A stretch of DNA of 64,000 nt. Origin: Euclidia mi. Lineage: Eukaryota > Arthropoda > Insecta > Lepidoptera > Erebidae. This document shows positions 20,991 to 32,669 of the stretch, in pieces; position 1 is the first letter of the stretch, and every line of letters starts with the position of its first letter. The translations under genes were made by a program, and so were the position numbers. The notes under the pieces are model-generated. The model was not told the origin of the DNA, ran no database searches, and saw only the letters and a program-made list of their open reading frames with translations. Location of the stretch: the NCBI GenBank assembly GCA_944739405.2, contig OX123197.2, positions 58,318,047-58,382,046 on the forward strand, in the 5' to 3' direction.

Positions 20991-22489
20991 ATAAAGGCAT
21001 TTAATTAATAAAATAATACTGATTACTATTTTTAAATTAATTTGATATGTGGAGCAAAAAATTTAGTTCTCTATAGTCTAACTACCCACATTATTGCAGA
21101 AAAGAGAAAAATAAAAGGGGAGGCATTGCATTACGGATGCTTTTTTATTAAATGTAAACTATTCATTAGGAATGCAATGGGCCGATGCTACAGGATGCTT
21201 ATTCACATTAATTTGAGAATTTATATACGTATGTTGCAAATAAATAAAGAAATTTTAAATTTTTGTTGCAACTACAACATTTATTACGTTGCCCATCCCA
21301 CGTAACATCTTTAGATTTGAAAATAAAAGATACGATATACCAACTATGCCTGGTAAAAGTTAGCATTGAAACGTGTTTTGGTTTGCTAGGTTATAACATG
21401 AAGGACCTGGTACCTCAAAATTATAACAACAAGTCAATGCATGAAAAAGCCTATTGTATTACAATTCATACGATATTTTTTTTTTGTATTAAGTTTGTGG
21501 TGCGGATCCCGACGTGCTTTCTGCCTGTAGTTATGAAGGAGGACTTTTGGCCGAAAGGTGTGGTGTTCCGTCGCTTCCGCGGACAAGTGCCACCAGAACG
21601 CACAACATTATCGTGGCCGTAAGTGAAGCAATTTTAACATAGTATATAAGTATATTCCTTTTATTTACTAACAAAAATTGTATATTGTATGTATGTTAGT
21701 ATGTAAGGTATGTATCTAAATAAAAATAAAAAATGTATGTAAAACCATTGTCTAGTACTCATAGCACAAGCAGCTCTGCTTAGTTTGGGACTAGATGGTG
21801 ATGCATGTATAATATATGTATTGTGTATTTACTTATTTAAATAAATTGAAAATTGATTTGAAAATTTATATAATAAGTTCCATCACTTAATCATTATACA
21901 TCCAATTTTCCCACAGAATCTTACAAATTATTCCCTAAATACGTCATAACATACAAGTACCATAAAACAAGAGTTATAAGAACAATACCGGAATACTTTA
22001 TAATCATGAATACTTGATAAAGCATTAAAGCATAAATTATTAAGTTTATAAAGTTTCATAAACTTTTGAGTTGGAGTTGGTTTTGTACACAAAATTGTCA
22101 GTATTCCAGTGGGTAGCCGCATTTAATGCTTCTTATTACCTAATTATACTCTGCCTTAGAGCTACTATTCACCAACCATTCGTACGCAAGGAAAAAGACA
22201 TGTGCAGTAAAAACATAGCAACAAGATGAAAGTCCACCAAATTAGTCGCCGTCACTTAGGTCACAATGGTAACTTAAGGCATCGGACATCGGGAAGTCTT
22301 AATATTCACACAACAGGCAAATATTAAATACATAATTAAAATATCATACAAAATAAAATTGATATAAAATAAAACCATAAAAATTGGCAATAAATTTCAT
22401 CACAATTACTTATTTTAAATGATATCTCCGTAAAGGGCTCTGCGGGGATGGACATTTTAAATCCCTAATGCTCGTGGGAACGATATGGA
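20991..22489. other. Mostly unassigned AT-rich stretch; possible ORF1 tail remnant at 21528-21622
   Basis: No gene is called. One short plus-strand reading at about 21532-21622 ends EDFWPKGVVFRRFRGQVP. From memory it resembles the conserved C-terminus of some lepidopteran LINE ORF1 proteins, but only about 25 residues are readable. The rest is AT-rich without repeats I can name. Confidence 0.3.
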
Positions 22490-22639
22490 AACTAAACATT
22501 ATATTCCTCCATACGACGGCGACGCGGTTTGTAACCCATCACGTCTCGTTTCCCGCGAGGGCAAAAAGCGGCCAATGGAAAGCCGGTTTGCGACATTAAA
22601 TGTTGTAGGAGGAATGAAATGAAAAGGAGAAACGGAAAT

Positions 22640-23007
22640 TGAAGGAAGTATGTCAAATGATGGATGATAGAAAGATTGATGTTCTTTGTGTGAATGAGAC
22701 AAAACGGAAAGGTTGTAGCACCACCAAGCACGCCCGCTACACGGCGTATTGGTCTGGAGTAGACAGTACCACCTTATCCTGCAAGGGAGTTGGTGTAATA
22801 CTGTCAGCGCGAATGAATGAGTGCGTTAAGGAATTTGAATGTGCAAATGCTAGGCTACTATAGATGAGAATGAAAGAAGGACTTACTCGTTCCTTTATTG
22901 TAGGGGTTTACGCCCCAGTCAATATACTAGCGGGTATGACGCAGCGCGAAAAAGACGAAAGGCAGGAATTTCGGTAGAATTTAAGATAGATTTTGAGGTA
23001 ATGTAAT
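22640..23007 (+). pseudogene. RTE endonuclease, N-terminal fragment
   Basis: The frame reads LKEVCQMMDDRKIDVLCVNE with the catalytic Glu in NETKRKG. It continues CKGVGVILSARMNE, then a stop at 22861. After the stop, SFIVGVYAPV follows. The last part before the MITE (RQEFR) still matches the helix that normally precedes the GDFN motif, which is found on the other side at 23665. Confidence 0.75.
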
Positions 23008-23628
23008 GGCGCTGATACACTTGAGCATTCACCTGTAATGAGCATTCTCGCGAATGTTAAAAAACAAATGAGTGTAGTTTAGCGAGCATTCTCACGAACA
23101 TTCAAGCGAGCCATAGAATATAGATGATACATAGAATTCGCGCTACAATGGCGGTTAAACCCAATATATTTACTTCACTTTGACTTATGATTTTAATCTA
23201 GGGAAGAATCATCGTAGTTTGTCACTAATTTTAACTTGACTAATGATGGGCTTACTCAGAATAAAATACCTACTGATAAAATATCGATAATTTTTACAAT
23301 AGATCCTTAGATTTGTTTTACTCAGAATTAATTTCATTAAAATGTTGATAAACTATCAATAAATAAATTTGAACGTAGGAACAGACACTTGTGTTATCTA
23401 TTAAACCAGTTCAAATTAAAATCTGCATTTTATTATTTAGAAACGTCATTTGTTTATGTATCTTCCTCTTACTCTAGAAATAATTCATAAGTGAAACTGA
23501 AGTAAACATATTGGGTAAAACTGCTGTTGTAGTGCTAGAATGATCGTGAAAATATTCGGTTTGACAAAACAGAAAACGGCGAATGCTCGCTGTTCTGTTA
23601 CAAGTGAATGTTCAGGTGTATCAGCGCC
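23008..23628. mobile_element. Non-autonomous inverted-repeat element (MITE) inside the RTE endonuclease
   Basis: The ends are GGCGCTGATACAC (23008-23020) and its exact reverse complement (23616-23628). Similarity continues inward for about 45 bp: ttgagcattcacctgtaa faces ttacaagtgaatgttcag with few mismatches. Subterminal gagcattct/gaatgctc motifs recur at both ends. There is no coding capacity. The flanks (gtaat and ttaag) do not give a perfect target duplication, so the superfamily is open; multiple subterminal repeats would suit a hAT-like element. Confidence 0.78.
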
Positions 23629-25985
23629 TTAAGGATAACGAAAGATTGATCTTGTTAGGCGATTTCAATGGAGGGGTGGGAGTAAAACGAGATGGGTTTG
23701 AAAGGTTTTTAGGTGGATTCGGTGATGAGAGTGTGAATGAAAATGGAAAAGTATTGCTTGAGGTTTGTTTAGAGTAGAGCCTTTGTATAACAAACACCAC
23801 GTTTGCTCACAAAAGGATACACATGTATACGCGTGAGGCTAAAAATGTTAGAAGAAGTATGATTGATTTTGTAATAGTAGATAGATCGATTGACAAATAA
23901 TGTATTGGATACTAGGGTGTTTCGAGAGGTCGGCATCCACACAGATCACTTCTTGGTAATGAGCCGGATAAGTGGGCTCTTTAGTGTCGACACCGAGAAC
24001 ATAGTAAAAATAGGGTCATGGAAAGAATAAAAGTAGAAAATCTGGAAGAGAACGATGTGGAAGATGAGTATAAACGAAGATTGATAGCAAGATTTGAGAG
24101 GTTCGATGGCATAAATGATATGGAAGAATTATGGCATTCCTTTAAAGAAAAGGTATATGTAGCGTCTGAAGTATGTGGTGTGATCAAGAGAATGAAAATA
24201 TGAAAGGTTAAGAATACACTGTGGGACAAAGATGTACAATCAGCACTATCAGAGAAGAAAAAAGCTTGGTAAGATTAGTTAGCTGCGAGAGCAAATGAGA
24301 GAATGGGAAAGGCAACGAGTGATGACATGGATGAAGCAAGAAAGGAGTTTGTTAGGTCTAAAAGAATAGTGAAAGAAATTTTTAAAAGGAAAAAGGAGAA
24401 AAAGAAAGATGAGTTTGATAGCAGATTATCTGAAGATTTCCGGAGAAACATAAAGATTTTTAAAAAGACATCGATCGCCGAAATTAATGGTAATAATAGC
24501 AATGATGAAAGCGATATTGGCGTGGATGAGATTCTGAAGGCGCTATAAAGAATGACATTAGGTAAGGCTGCAGGATATGATAGGATTACAGTTGAAATGT
24601 TGAAGACTAGACAGGTCATCATAGTTGGTCAGCTGCAGCGCTTGTTTAACTTGTGCTAGAGCACAGGCCGAGTACCTAACGACTGGGCCACAGCTGTAGT
24701 TGTGCCTCTTTATAAGGGAAAAGGCTCGCAACAAGACTGCAAGAACTATAGAGGCCTTCTCAGCATTGTTGGCAAATTGTATGCGAAGGATTAAAAGAGT
24801 TATGGAAGTAACCGACAAGAAAATATGGGATGTACAAGCGGGATTCCGAAACGGTATGGCGTGTACAGGACAAGTCTTTTCCTTGCGATGCATAGCCGAG
24901 AAATTCTGGGTCATAAGTCAAAAGGTCTATTGCACATTCGTGGATTTGGAAACGGCTTAATATTAAGTGGTGAGGAATTAAATGTGGTCGGTACTGTCGA
25001 TGTATGGGGTGAACAGCAGCCTTATTCGAGCTCTGAAATCCCTTTATGAGGATTCTAGAGCTTGTGTGAGGATAAACGGGTCATACACTGACTCGACACA
25101 GGTGTTAGACAGGGATGTGTAGCGTCGCTGTGGCTGTTTAACCACTACATGGACAGTTGTTTGCAAGATCTTAAACACAGTGATTGTGGATTAAGGATGA
25201 ATAAGTTAGTTGTCAAATGACTCCTTTATGCTGATGATCAGGTAGTACTTGCGTCTTCAGCGGAGGAGTTGCAGGAGATGTTAACAATCATGCATGGTGC
25301 TTTAGGGAGGGAAGGAATGAAAGTGAATGTGAGCAATACGAAAGTTATGGATTTTTAAAATGAGGAATGTGTTACGGCTTGTAATGTTATGATCGATGGA
25401 CAAAGAGTGGAACTCGTGAATGATTTTGTATATTTAGGTACGCTTTTTACATTTTACATATAAACAGCGTATTGCATAGAGGGGTGTTAGTACCTACACT
25501 TATGTAGTACACTTATGTATGGTAGTCAAAGTTGGGTATGGCAGAAGAGTCATGAAAGTAGAATAAATGCTGTAGAAATGAGAGGACTGAGAAGTATGTG
25601 TGGTGTGTCTTTGACTGACAGAGCATAGAATTGTGTGATAAGAGAGTGTTCTGGTGTAAAAGAAGATGTAGTGACAAGCATCGAGAAAGGTATGCTAAGG
25701 TGTTTTGGGCACGTGGAGAGGATGGATGACGAAAGACTGACCAAGCAGATATATAAGGCAAATGCTAATGGGACAGGAGGAAGGGGAAGACCTAGGCGGG
25801 CGTTCTCTGACCAGATTGAAGACATCTTAAAAACAGGACAGTTTAGAAGTATCCTGAACAGAGGAGCATGCATGAGGAATCTGTTAGCAGTGAATGAAGC
25901 AAGAAAGATATATCAGAATCGTTCCAAATGGCGTTCCGTAGTCTCTGCCTACCCCTACGGGAAACAGGCGTGAGTCTATATATGT
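23629..25985 (+). pseudogene. RTE endonuclease C-terminus and reverse transcriptase, decayed
   Basis: From 23630 the frame gives NERLILLGDFNGGVG, a stop, then MIDFVIVDR and a helical linker rich in Lys/Glu at 24303-24548. RT pieces follow: PNDWATAVVVPLYKGKGSQQ and NYRGLLSIVGKLY (24680-24790), a VRQGC-like block near 25095, and LLYADDQVVLASS near 25230. The thumb ends CFGHVERMDDERLTKQIYKA and RNRSKWRSVVSAYPYG-like sequence (25690-25973). GHVERM and SVVSAYP are C-terminal hallmarks of RTE-type LINEs in insects. Several shifts and stops make it inactive. Confidence 0.8.
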
Positions 25986-25989
25986 ATGT

Positions 25990-27895
25990 ACTTCTTTTAA
26001 CAATTGAAAAACATTTATACGGACATTCCCCGCCAGTCAGCTTAATTTACTTATTGGAACGACGAAAAAGGTAATATTTTTCATACCGCATTCCGACAAA
26101 ATTACAAATAAAAGTTGGATTAAATATAACTCATGTTCTCTAGTAGCATAAAACATCAGGTCGTATATTTTACGGTCGTTTGTTTCGTTTTTAGTAATAA
26201 TGGCTAATGGAGTCGATTCTTTTAGAAAAAGCTGCAAATGGCCAAATATTTACGGCTCCGTCTAGTTTCTACTGATATAATAAATATAATTACTTAAATT
26301 TTTGTACCTACTAGTTTATATACAGAAAAAAATATATTTTAATCCTCGTTTATGGTTCAATTTTACTTTCTTTATCATCTAGTAATTGCTGTAAAAACTA
26401 AGGTTCGAATACCTCGAAGTGTACTATTAATTTACCAGCTATATCCCGTAAATACATTTGCCACTCATCTTTCATAGAACTGTCATAACACATTGATTGC
26501 TATATCTTTCAGCTTATAAGGATAAAAAGATGTTACATCACCTACATACTTCCTCATCAATGTGGCTACAAAGCACACGTAGAATTACAAACATAACTTA
26601 AAGATTAGCGCGTTTAAACAATCAAACACACTCTTCAGCTTTATTATATCAGTAATGATAGTCTGTATACAGAAAATCTTTATTTAACTGTTTCCTATTA
26701 ATAAAGTAAGAAGCGTAACATCTGATTTGTGATTGTTATCATAAGCCCAGTTTTTATTACGACATGCATACACTAAATACATATATAAATACAATACATG
26801 CGTTAAAAATTAAAGTTATCGTATGCCCTATGAAACACAGAAGCCTGCACTAAAGATCAAGTATACATAATACATCGACAACTGCAGTTAGATTATAATC
26901 TCGAAGATCGTTCACCATTTGAGCCCGTCCCTTGAGGTATTACTAAGCCGGATCTACAGCCGTCTACCTGCATTTACTGCCAACCACTTAGCACAAATTA
27001 TCACATTATCATGAAAATTCACTGTAGAAATCGTTTATTCAAAATTATATTTTATGTTTGGCTTTCATAAAAGGCTTCCGCGGTGTTTAAATGAAACTAG
27101 TGTCAACTGCTATAAAAATACTCTCAACGTATTAAACTTTTGGCAATTCTTTTCAAATAAAGACTCCGAGAGAGTATAAATACCCAGTGTCTCTAAAATG
27201 CAATCCGATTAAAAAGCGTCAAACTAGCTGAGAAATAACACTTTTGAAAAGTAACTTTATACACATAGACAATAGGTTGATAATTGATTGTTGGGTTTAA
27301 CTGTCATTTTAACACTAGTTTAACTCCAAGGAACAATGGCCCTCTGGAACGCGACGAAATTCAATTTTAGATTTGCAGAAGGTTTTGAGTCTGAATCACG
27401 TTTTGATATTTTAAATGTGCATTTACGTCCTGGTCCGTCTCGGTGAAAAGTTGTTGGATTAAAATGAGAAATATTTTCCTCTTGATTTGTTCTGATATCT
27501 CAGTGTCCCATCTGGAGGTTGATTTCAAAGTGCTTGAAATGGAGATCCAAATTTGCAGAGACATTTTCTTTTTCCAAGTTTTTAGCGCAAGAAATTTTAT
27601 AGTTTACCGTCGTCTACGTTATACGACTAGAACAAAAATAAAAATTGAAATAAAACATATTACATTTCACCGATTTATGTACAGTACTTCGCCAAATGCA
27701 ACTGCGTGCGTATCGAAATATAATTCAATACTGGGTACTGTGGTGGTTTTGAAGTATGGTAAAGATATTTCGAGCAGATTGTTCACACACAAATAGAAAT
27801 GTTTCACAACGTCCATGATAGAAGCGGTTGGCAAAACAAAAGGATGCTATTGCCGTGAACCAAAACAAGGTACGTATCAATATTGATAGATTGCG
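25990..27895. other. AT-rich non-coding stretch with one repeat fragment
   Basis: No coding frame has a recognisable domain. Positions 26602-26665 match the repeat fragment at 62-130. The remainder is unassigned. A frame of 117 codons at 27443-27796 has no domain and is not called. Confidence 0.4.
26602..26665. repeat. Second copy of the repeat fragment at 62-130
   Basis: It begins agattagcgcgttta and contains cactcttcagctttatta followed by tatcagt, closely matching 62-130. Confidence 0.45.
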
Positions 27896-27899
27896 TACT

Positions 27900-27941
27900 C
27901 GAGATATTTGAGTGGTACTAGATTACCACTCAAATATCTCG
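27900..27941. repeat. Perfect 18-bp hairpin
   Basis: cgagatatttgagtggta (27900-27917) faces its exact reverse complement at 27924-27941 across a six-base loop, ctagat. The location beside a second, larger hairpin and the TTAA-flanked element suggests a transposon end or a palindromic MITE remnant. Confidence 0.85.
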
Positions 27942-27946
27942 ATTAT

Positions 27947-28030
27947 TTAAATCACGCTGCAATCTGAAGAATACATTATTTTTACCTACTGGTAAAAATA
28001 ATGTATTCGTCAGATTGCAGCGTGATTTAA
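27947..28030. mobile_element. 84-bp near-perfect palindrome bounded by TTAA
   Basis: Arms of about 40 bp (27947-27986 and 27991-28030) pair with a single mismatch around a four-base loop. The palindrome starts TTAAATCACGCTGCAATCTG and ends in its reverse complement, so TTAA stands at both ends. It could be a minimal TTAA-targeting MITE or an internal deletion down to fused inverted repeats. No coding capacity. Confidence 0.75.
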
Positions 28031-28834
28031 AATATTAAAACAAAATTAAATATTCAGTTCCGCAGTTACAATTTTGTTTAAGGCGAGGTTGCAGTACAGT
28101 GCGTAGCTCGACCTCACCCCCCGCAAAAACAAAAACACGGCGATGGCGTCAGCGAGTGAGCGGGGGGAGGGGAGGGGGGATTTCGCGTGTGCGTGTGCCA
28201 CAGCGCAGCATAAAAAAACCGTAGATGAGTTATGCGAACTTCAAAAGTGGCACATTAAAAACTGACAAATTCATGACAAACTTTTTTTTTCTAAATGTCT
28301 CATTTGGCTTTAGTCGCGTACGCGCTGCGGTCGGAAGCGCTCGCTCTTTTACTCGCGTGTGTGTACGTTACATTTGAAAGTGCCGTCGTGTGTAATGAGA
28401 TTTTGCTAAAGTAGTTAAACTATAGTAGGAAAATGACTAAAATTTATGGAATCACTTCTCATTCATGAGTATTACAATATTACAACGTTTTATTTTCTAT
28501 TTATAATAAATTCAGTATCTCAAATAATAGAGTGAACAAAAAGTTGGCATTTAGCGAGTTTAAAAGAGAAGCTGTATTGTGCGTGTTCAAAGACTAAAAA
28601 ACAAAGTATCCAGATGGGACATTCGTAATAATAAAATACTGAAGTGTGTTTTTGTCAAGTAATAAAAGTGATTTTAGGCTGAATCAACACAATATATTAT
28701 TATTATAGAAATACAAAATCATACGTAAGTTACAAACATTGACGGATGATCAAAGTCCATTCACTTGTTCTTGTTTTTCTCCTTTTAGTACTAAACAACT
28801 AAGTAGATTGTACTGCACAGTTTTCGCTGCCGAC

Positions 28835-29831
28835 CCACCGTACCCCTGCCCGCCTAGGATACGCACCACGAGATATCACACGCATGAATGAAGAAATATT
28901 GTCGTTATCGGTTAATATCTCGTTTTCTTTAACATGCGCGCCACGATAGACAAGCTTCTCGTCGAAGAATTCGCTCTCGTTGCACGAGTAACCGATGTTG
29001 CCCTTTGAAACATAGAATGTCAATTTCGGCATTTATTAATGTAACCACACCGGTTTAGTTCATTCAATTTGTGCTCAAATGGCTCAAAAGACTTGTATCC
29101 ACCTCTATAGTTTATCATATTATGTACCTACTATTTGACATTTGTAATTTGTATGTATTGTTTTAATTCAAAAGTTGATTAGTTTTAATTCGAAACTGAA
29201 GTCAATACCTACAAAGTATTAACAATTTGTTACCTACTGTGTTGAATAAGAATGAGGTCCCATGCGCAGCTTCGATAATAATGATATTAACTTATCTTTA
29301 AATAGACAGGCAGGCCATCTGAATGAGGCTCGAGATCCGTGGCAAGCCTTTCTATGAGAAACACAGCCATTGGTTTTGATCACAAATTCTCTGTCGTTCA
29401 ACGTAAAGTAAAAGGGTCACAGAGATACCTAATTCGCTTTCTTTGAACTTTTCTCGCGTGGCGCTCTTCATATAAGGTTATTAAATGATTATAATAAGGG
29501 ACTGCCATTTTCTTTGTTGTTTTAATGAAATATTTTTAGTTACTCGTGTAGTTCTCGTCGTATGAAAGCATGACGACTATTATTACTATTTTAGTTGCCA
29601 AAATTTGTCTTAATCGAGTAATATTGGGCCGTCATGTTTGGATTCGTCGAGAGAAATGCCACAGATAAGTAAAAACGACTATTATAGCTACATTTGACAT
29701 AACGAGTCGAATCGTGTGTGTAACCATGTTAGAGTCAGCGAGTTAATAGAGATAATCGTCATAAACACGAGTAAACGTGTAGAGATAATTTTCTCGTGGT
29801 GCGTATGCTGGACGGGCAGGGGGTATGGTGG
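28835..29831. repeat. Inner block bounded by about 40-bp inverted repeats
   Basis: The left end ccaccgtacccctgcccgcc, continuing into ggatacgcaccacgaga at 28857-28873, pairs with 29792-29831 (tctcgtggtgcgtatgctgg then cgggcagggggtatggtgg) at about 90% by eye. The flanking bases on both sides recur, in inverted order and without the roughly 0.95-kb interior, at 31031-31115. The interior has a 77-codon minus-strand frame (28799-29032) with no known domain. Confidence 0.65.
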
Positions 29832-30174
29832 ATCTTTCAAAGGTTAACCGTACTCCCAGATAATATTGTTGTGTAATTAGTTTATGAATTTCAGTTCGTT
29901 AATTTCAAGTTCTACTATTTTGTGGGATCATTCCCAGTATAGTAGTAGTATTGAACAATTCTATGATAGAACTGTCCTAATTCTATTAGCACAACTTGAT
30001 TAGGAGAACAGAACTAATGGGATAAGTAATAGGAAATGTCCCAGTCTAGTTCTATGTATGTTTTTACAACGGTATTCAATAGAACTACTGGGAATGATCC
30101 GTAGTGTCACGACATCGCGCTCATATATCCGAATAAATATGTTTTGTAGACGTTCATTTGTTTAATGTGTAAAA

Positions 30175-30240
30175 CAAATGAACGTCTACAAAACAAATGA
30201 ACGCCTACAAAACAAATGAACGTCTACAAAACAAATGACT
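30175..30240 (+). repeat. 19-bp tandem repeats, left arm
   Basis: Unit aaaacaaatgaacgtctac occurs in about three to four copies with one t/c change. An inverted copy of the unit sits just left at 30143-30165, forming a small hairpin with the first repeat. Confidence 0.8.
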
Positions 30241-30464
30241 TACAGAAAGTGATCAGCTATAGCTAGTGATTGCAGAAAACAGGTGCATGCGATTTTCAAC
30301 CTAATTGACATTAGTCAGAATTTATAATTTTATTATCCATATATTGCCAGAAAGCGAGAAAAAACAAAAAAAAAGTTTGTCATGAATTGTCAATAAGGTC
30401 GAAAATCGCATGCACCTGTTTTTTGCAATCACTATCGATAGCTGATCACTTTCTGGTAGTCATT

Positions 30465-30540
30465 TGTTTTGTAGACTTTCATTTGTTTTGTAGACGTTCA
30501 TTTGTTTTGTAGACGTTCAATTGTTTTGTAGACGTTCATT
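30465..30540 (-). repeat. 19-bp tandem repeats, right arm
   Basis: Unit atttgttttgtagacgttc, the reverse complement of the left-arm unit, occurs four times with single-base variants (actttc, caattg). Confidence 0.8.
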
Positions 30541-31030
30541 CGTTAAACACATTTTTATAAATACATATTTATTCGGATTTGTGAGCGCGATGTTGTGACA
30601 CTATCCTTGTAAAACATACATAGAACTAGTGGGAAATTTCCTATAACTGTTTCCCATTAGTTCTATTCTTCTCATCAAGTTGTGCTAATAGAACTAGTGG
30701 GAAAAAAAGTATCACTAGTTCTATCATAGAACTGTTCAATAGAACTAGTGGGAATGATTCGACAGCGCAAGGATGATGATGATGACGGGTCTTCAACAGT
30801 ACCACAGATTATACCTTTAATATACAAAGCATTATAACCATTAGCAGTAATACCTAAACGTTTTATTTTCTAATTTATCTCCTTGTTGCACTATATCATC
30901 GTACTATCGCTTGTCTTCGCTTGTCTAAAAATACAAAAACGTAAGTAGTAAGTCATTCTCATACGAGAGATAACACTGTTTAGTTTAATGTCCACGTAGC
31001 ACATTGGTATAACACTACGAGCATTTCAGC

Positions 31031-31115
31031 CAGGAGTACGGTTAAGCTTTAAAAGACCCACCATACCCCCAGGGGTATTGCCAGGGCTACGGTGGGTCCG
31101 CAGCGCACAGTTTTT
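31031..31115. repeat. Short palindromic partner of the 28.8-29.9 kb block
   Basis: Read in reverse, this segment gives ctgtgcgctgcgg, acccaccgta, gccctgg, then gggggtatggtgg, tcttttaaagcttaaccgta. The same flanking words surround the 0.95-kb block at 28812-29860. Here the interior is missing, which suggests either an empty version or deletion between the inner inverted repeats. Confidence 0.6.
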
Positions 31116-32669
31116 ATATTAACGTACTGTTTTAGGTTTCCATTAATGAAATGTATTTTTTTATAAATGTTATAAATAAATCAAATTTACTTTGAGGCGA
31201 ATTGAATTTACTCAAGACAGACAAAGTAATCATGTCGCATCTGAGTGAAATTATTGTTTGTGAAAAGGTCAGCATGATGTCACAATGCGCTTCGGTCCAG
31301 AGAGTATATGTTTATCTCTATTTCGCGCTTGCGATTAGATGTGCTATCTCACTTACACTTCTTATCTAATTCTTAGTGTGTCGTTTTGACATATTTATAT
31401 TAGTGTGCGTACGCTTTTCGCGATGCGTGCCACTCGTAAGCTCCGTCATGTTACCTTGTCAGTAACCTGTCTACGGTTTCTTACTAGTATGTCTATGGTT
31501 TGAACGATTGAGTTTGGAATACGAATTACTTTGTACTATTGCGAAAACTTACATGCGGGGGTGGAGGGGGATTTTGCGGAGCAACGACGTACGTCCGCCC
31601 TCAATCAAGCCTAGACAGGCACTGATGAACGGCCGGCGAGCGATATAATGCCAACATTTTGACTATTTTTTTTCTTGGAGAAAAATGATAACGAAATTAC
31701 AAAATCTGTTTTTACCATTTATTTTAAAATAAAGAGCTGTTTCTATTGATGATACTTTCATATAAATTCATTATGGAATCTCTAAGCAGTACACGTTTAA
31801 AATTGTGATTTAGTGCCATGTTTGACAATTTTTTTTATCGAACCAATCATTCCAAATCGTGTTTCTATCTTTACGATTTACTAGAAGATATGTTCAACTT
31901 TTATAATTTAATTTTTATTCATTAAAAATATAATAGTTCATGGGACTTTCAGACGTTCAAAAATCTTAAAAAGTACTGCAACCTCGCCTTAAAAACACAT
32001 TAAGATTAAAACATTCTGTTTTTATGTTCTAATTAAATTTTTTAACACAATGTTCTGTTTAAGCTATACACCGAATAATATATTATAGAGTAAGATCCCG
32101 GAGCCGCCAGACCTACGTCATTTTAGCAAAGCTGAAATTTTGAGGATTATTAGTACACAATCTTGCTAAGGCGCCGAGTACAGCTACTGAGTTGAGCTGT
32201 TGCTGTTACTGTCGGATTGTATACATAAGAAAGAGAAGCGCGACGACGACGGGACGTTCAGAACTTTAAAAAACATAAAATAACTTAATTACCGAAAATG
32301 TATTGATTGGATTAAAAAAATAAAACAGTATTTCGTTAGTATATTGCTTGTTGAATAATTTGTCAAAAAATCAGAATGATTGTATGTATTTTAATATGGT
32401 TTTTACTCGTAAAAATATTTTTTTAGGGGTATCTTTGTGATTTTTTTCTATCGATTAAAGTTAGTTGTATTATGTTTTCAACACAGTACTTAACTAGATT
32501 ATATCCTGAAGAATATCATATATTTTTCTGATTGTATTAACTGCATTTACTTTACAGCATTATAAAACTCGCGTTTAGCTCTTGTAGTCCCCCTAAGAGG
32601 TATGCCGACCCACTAGCTTGAAAGCCGGGCCATTTCACATGTAGCGCGAAGTAAAGTTACCAAAAAAAC

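Larger units (their letters stand above)
22490..25985 (+). mobile_element. Degenerate RTE-type LINE, split by a MITE
   Basis: Endonuclease and RT pieces appear in correct order on the plus strand but in shifting frames. They begin near 22590 (RFATLNV) and end at 25973 (SVVSAYPYGKQA stop). The 3' end runs gtgagtctatatatgtatgt, a short tail typical of RTE-group LINEs. A 621-bp inverted-repeat element occupies 23008-23628. Multiple stops and shifts make this an old copy, unlike the cleaner RTE-like element at 10-20 kb, from which it differs in sequence. Confidence 0.8.
29926..30760. mobile_element. 835-bp foldback element with 19-bp tandem repeats in both arms
   Basis: The two halves are reverse complements over roughly 370 bp each, around an AT-rich centre near 30343. 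Paired landmarks include gatcattcccagta with the terminal gggaatgattc, tagcacaacttgat with atcaagttgtgcta, gacatcgcgctca with tgagcgcgatgt, and caggtgcatgcgattttc with its complement. A 19-bp unit, aaaacaaatgaacgtctac, repeats about three to four times at 30175-30240 and its complement about four times at 30465-30540. The outer left segment 29926-30103 itself has inverted ends, so it may be an independent small MITE. Confidence 0.8.
28082..31988. mobile_element. 3.9-kb TTAA-flanked DNA transposon, non-autonomous, with nested palindromes
   Basis: GGCGAGGTTGCAGTAC at 28082-28097 is matched by its exact reverse complement at 31973-31988. TTAA lies immediately outside each end (28078-28081 and 31989-31992). 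TTAA duplication is the hallmark of piggyBac-like insertion, but the 16-bp TIR is not one I recognise from that superfamily. No transposase frame is found inside. The interior holds a TIR-bounded block at 28835-29831, a foldback at 29926-30760 and an inverted partner of the first block at 31031-31115. Confidence 0.8.

Noticed and set aside
28799..29032. A 77-codon minus-strand frame within the 28.8-kb block
   Set aside because: Its sequence looks fairly protein-like but has no recognised domain, and its end lies in the inverted repeat; not enough to call a gene.
30175..30540. A CRISPR-like array from the 19-bp repeats
   Set aside because: The units are directly adjacent without spacers and occur as mirrored tandem arrays in a foldback; the DNA is eukaryotic.
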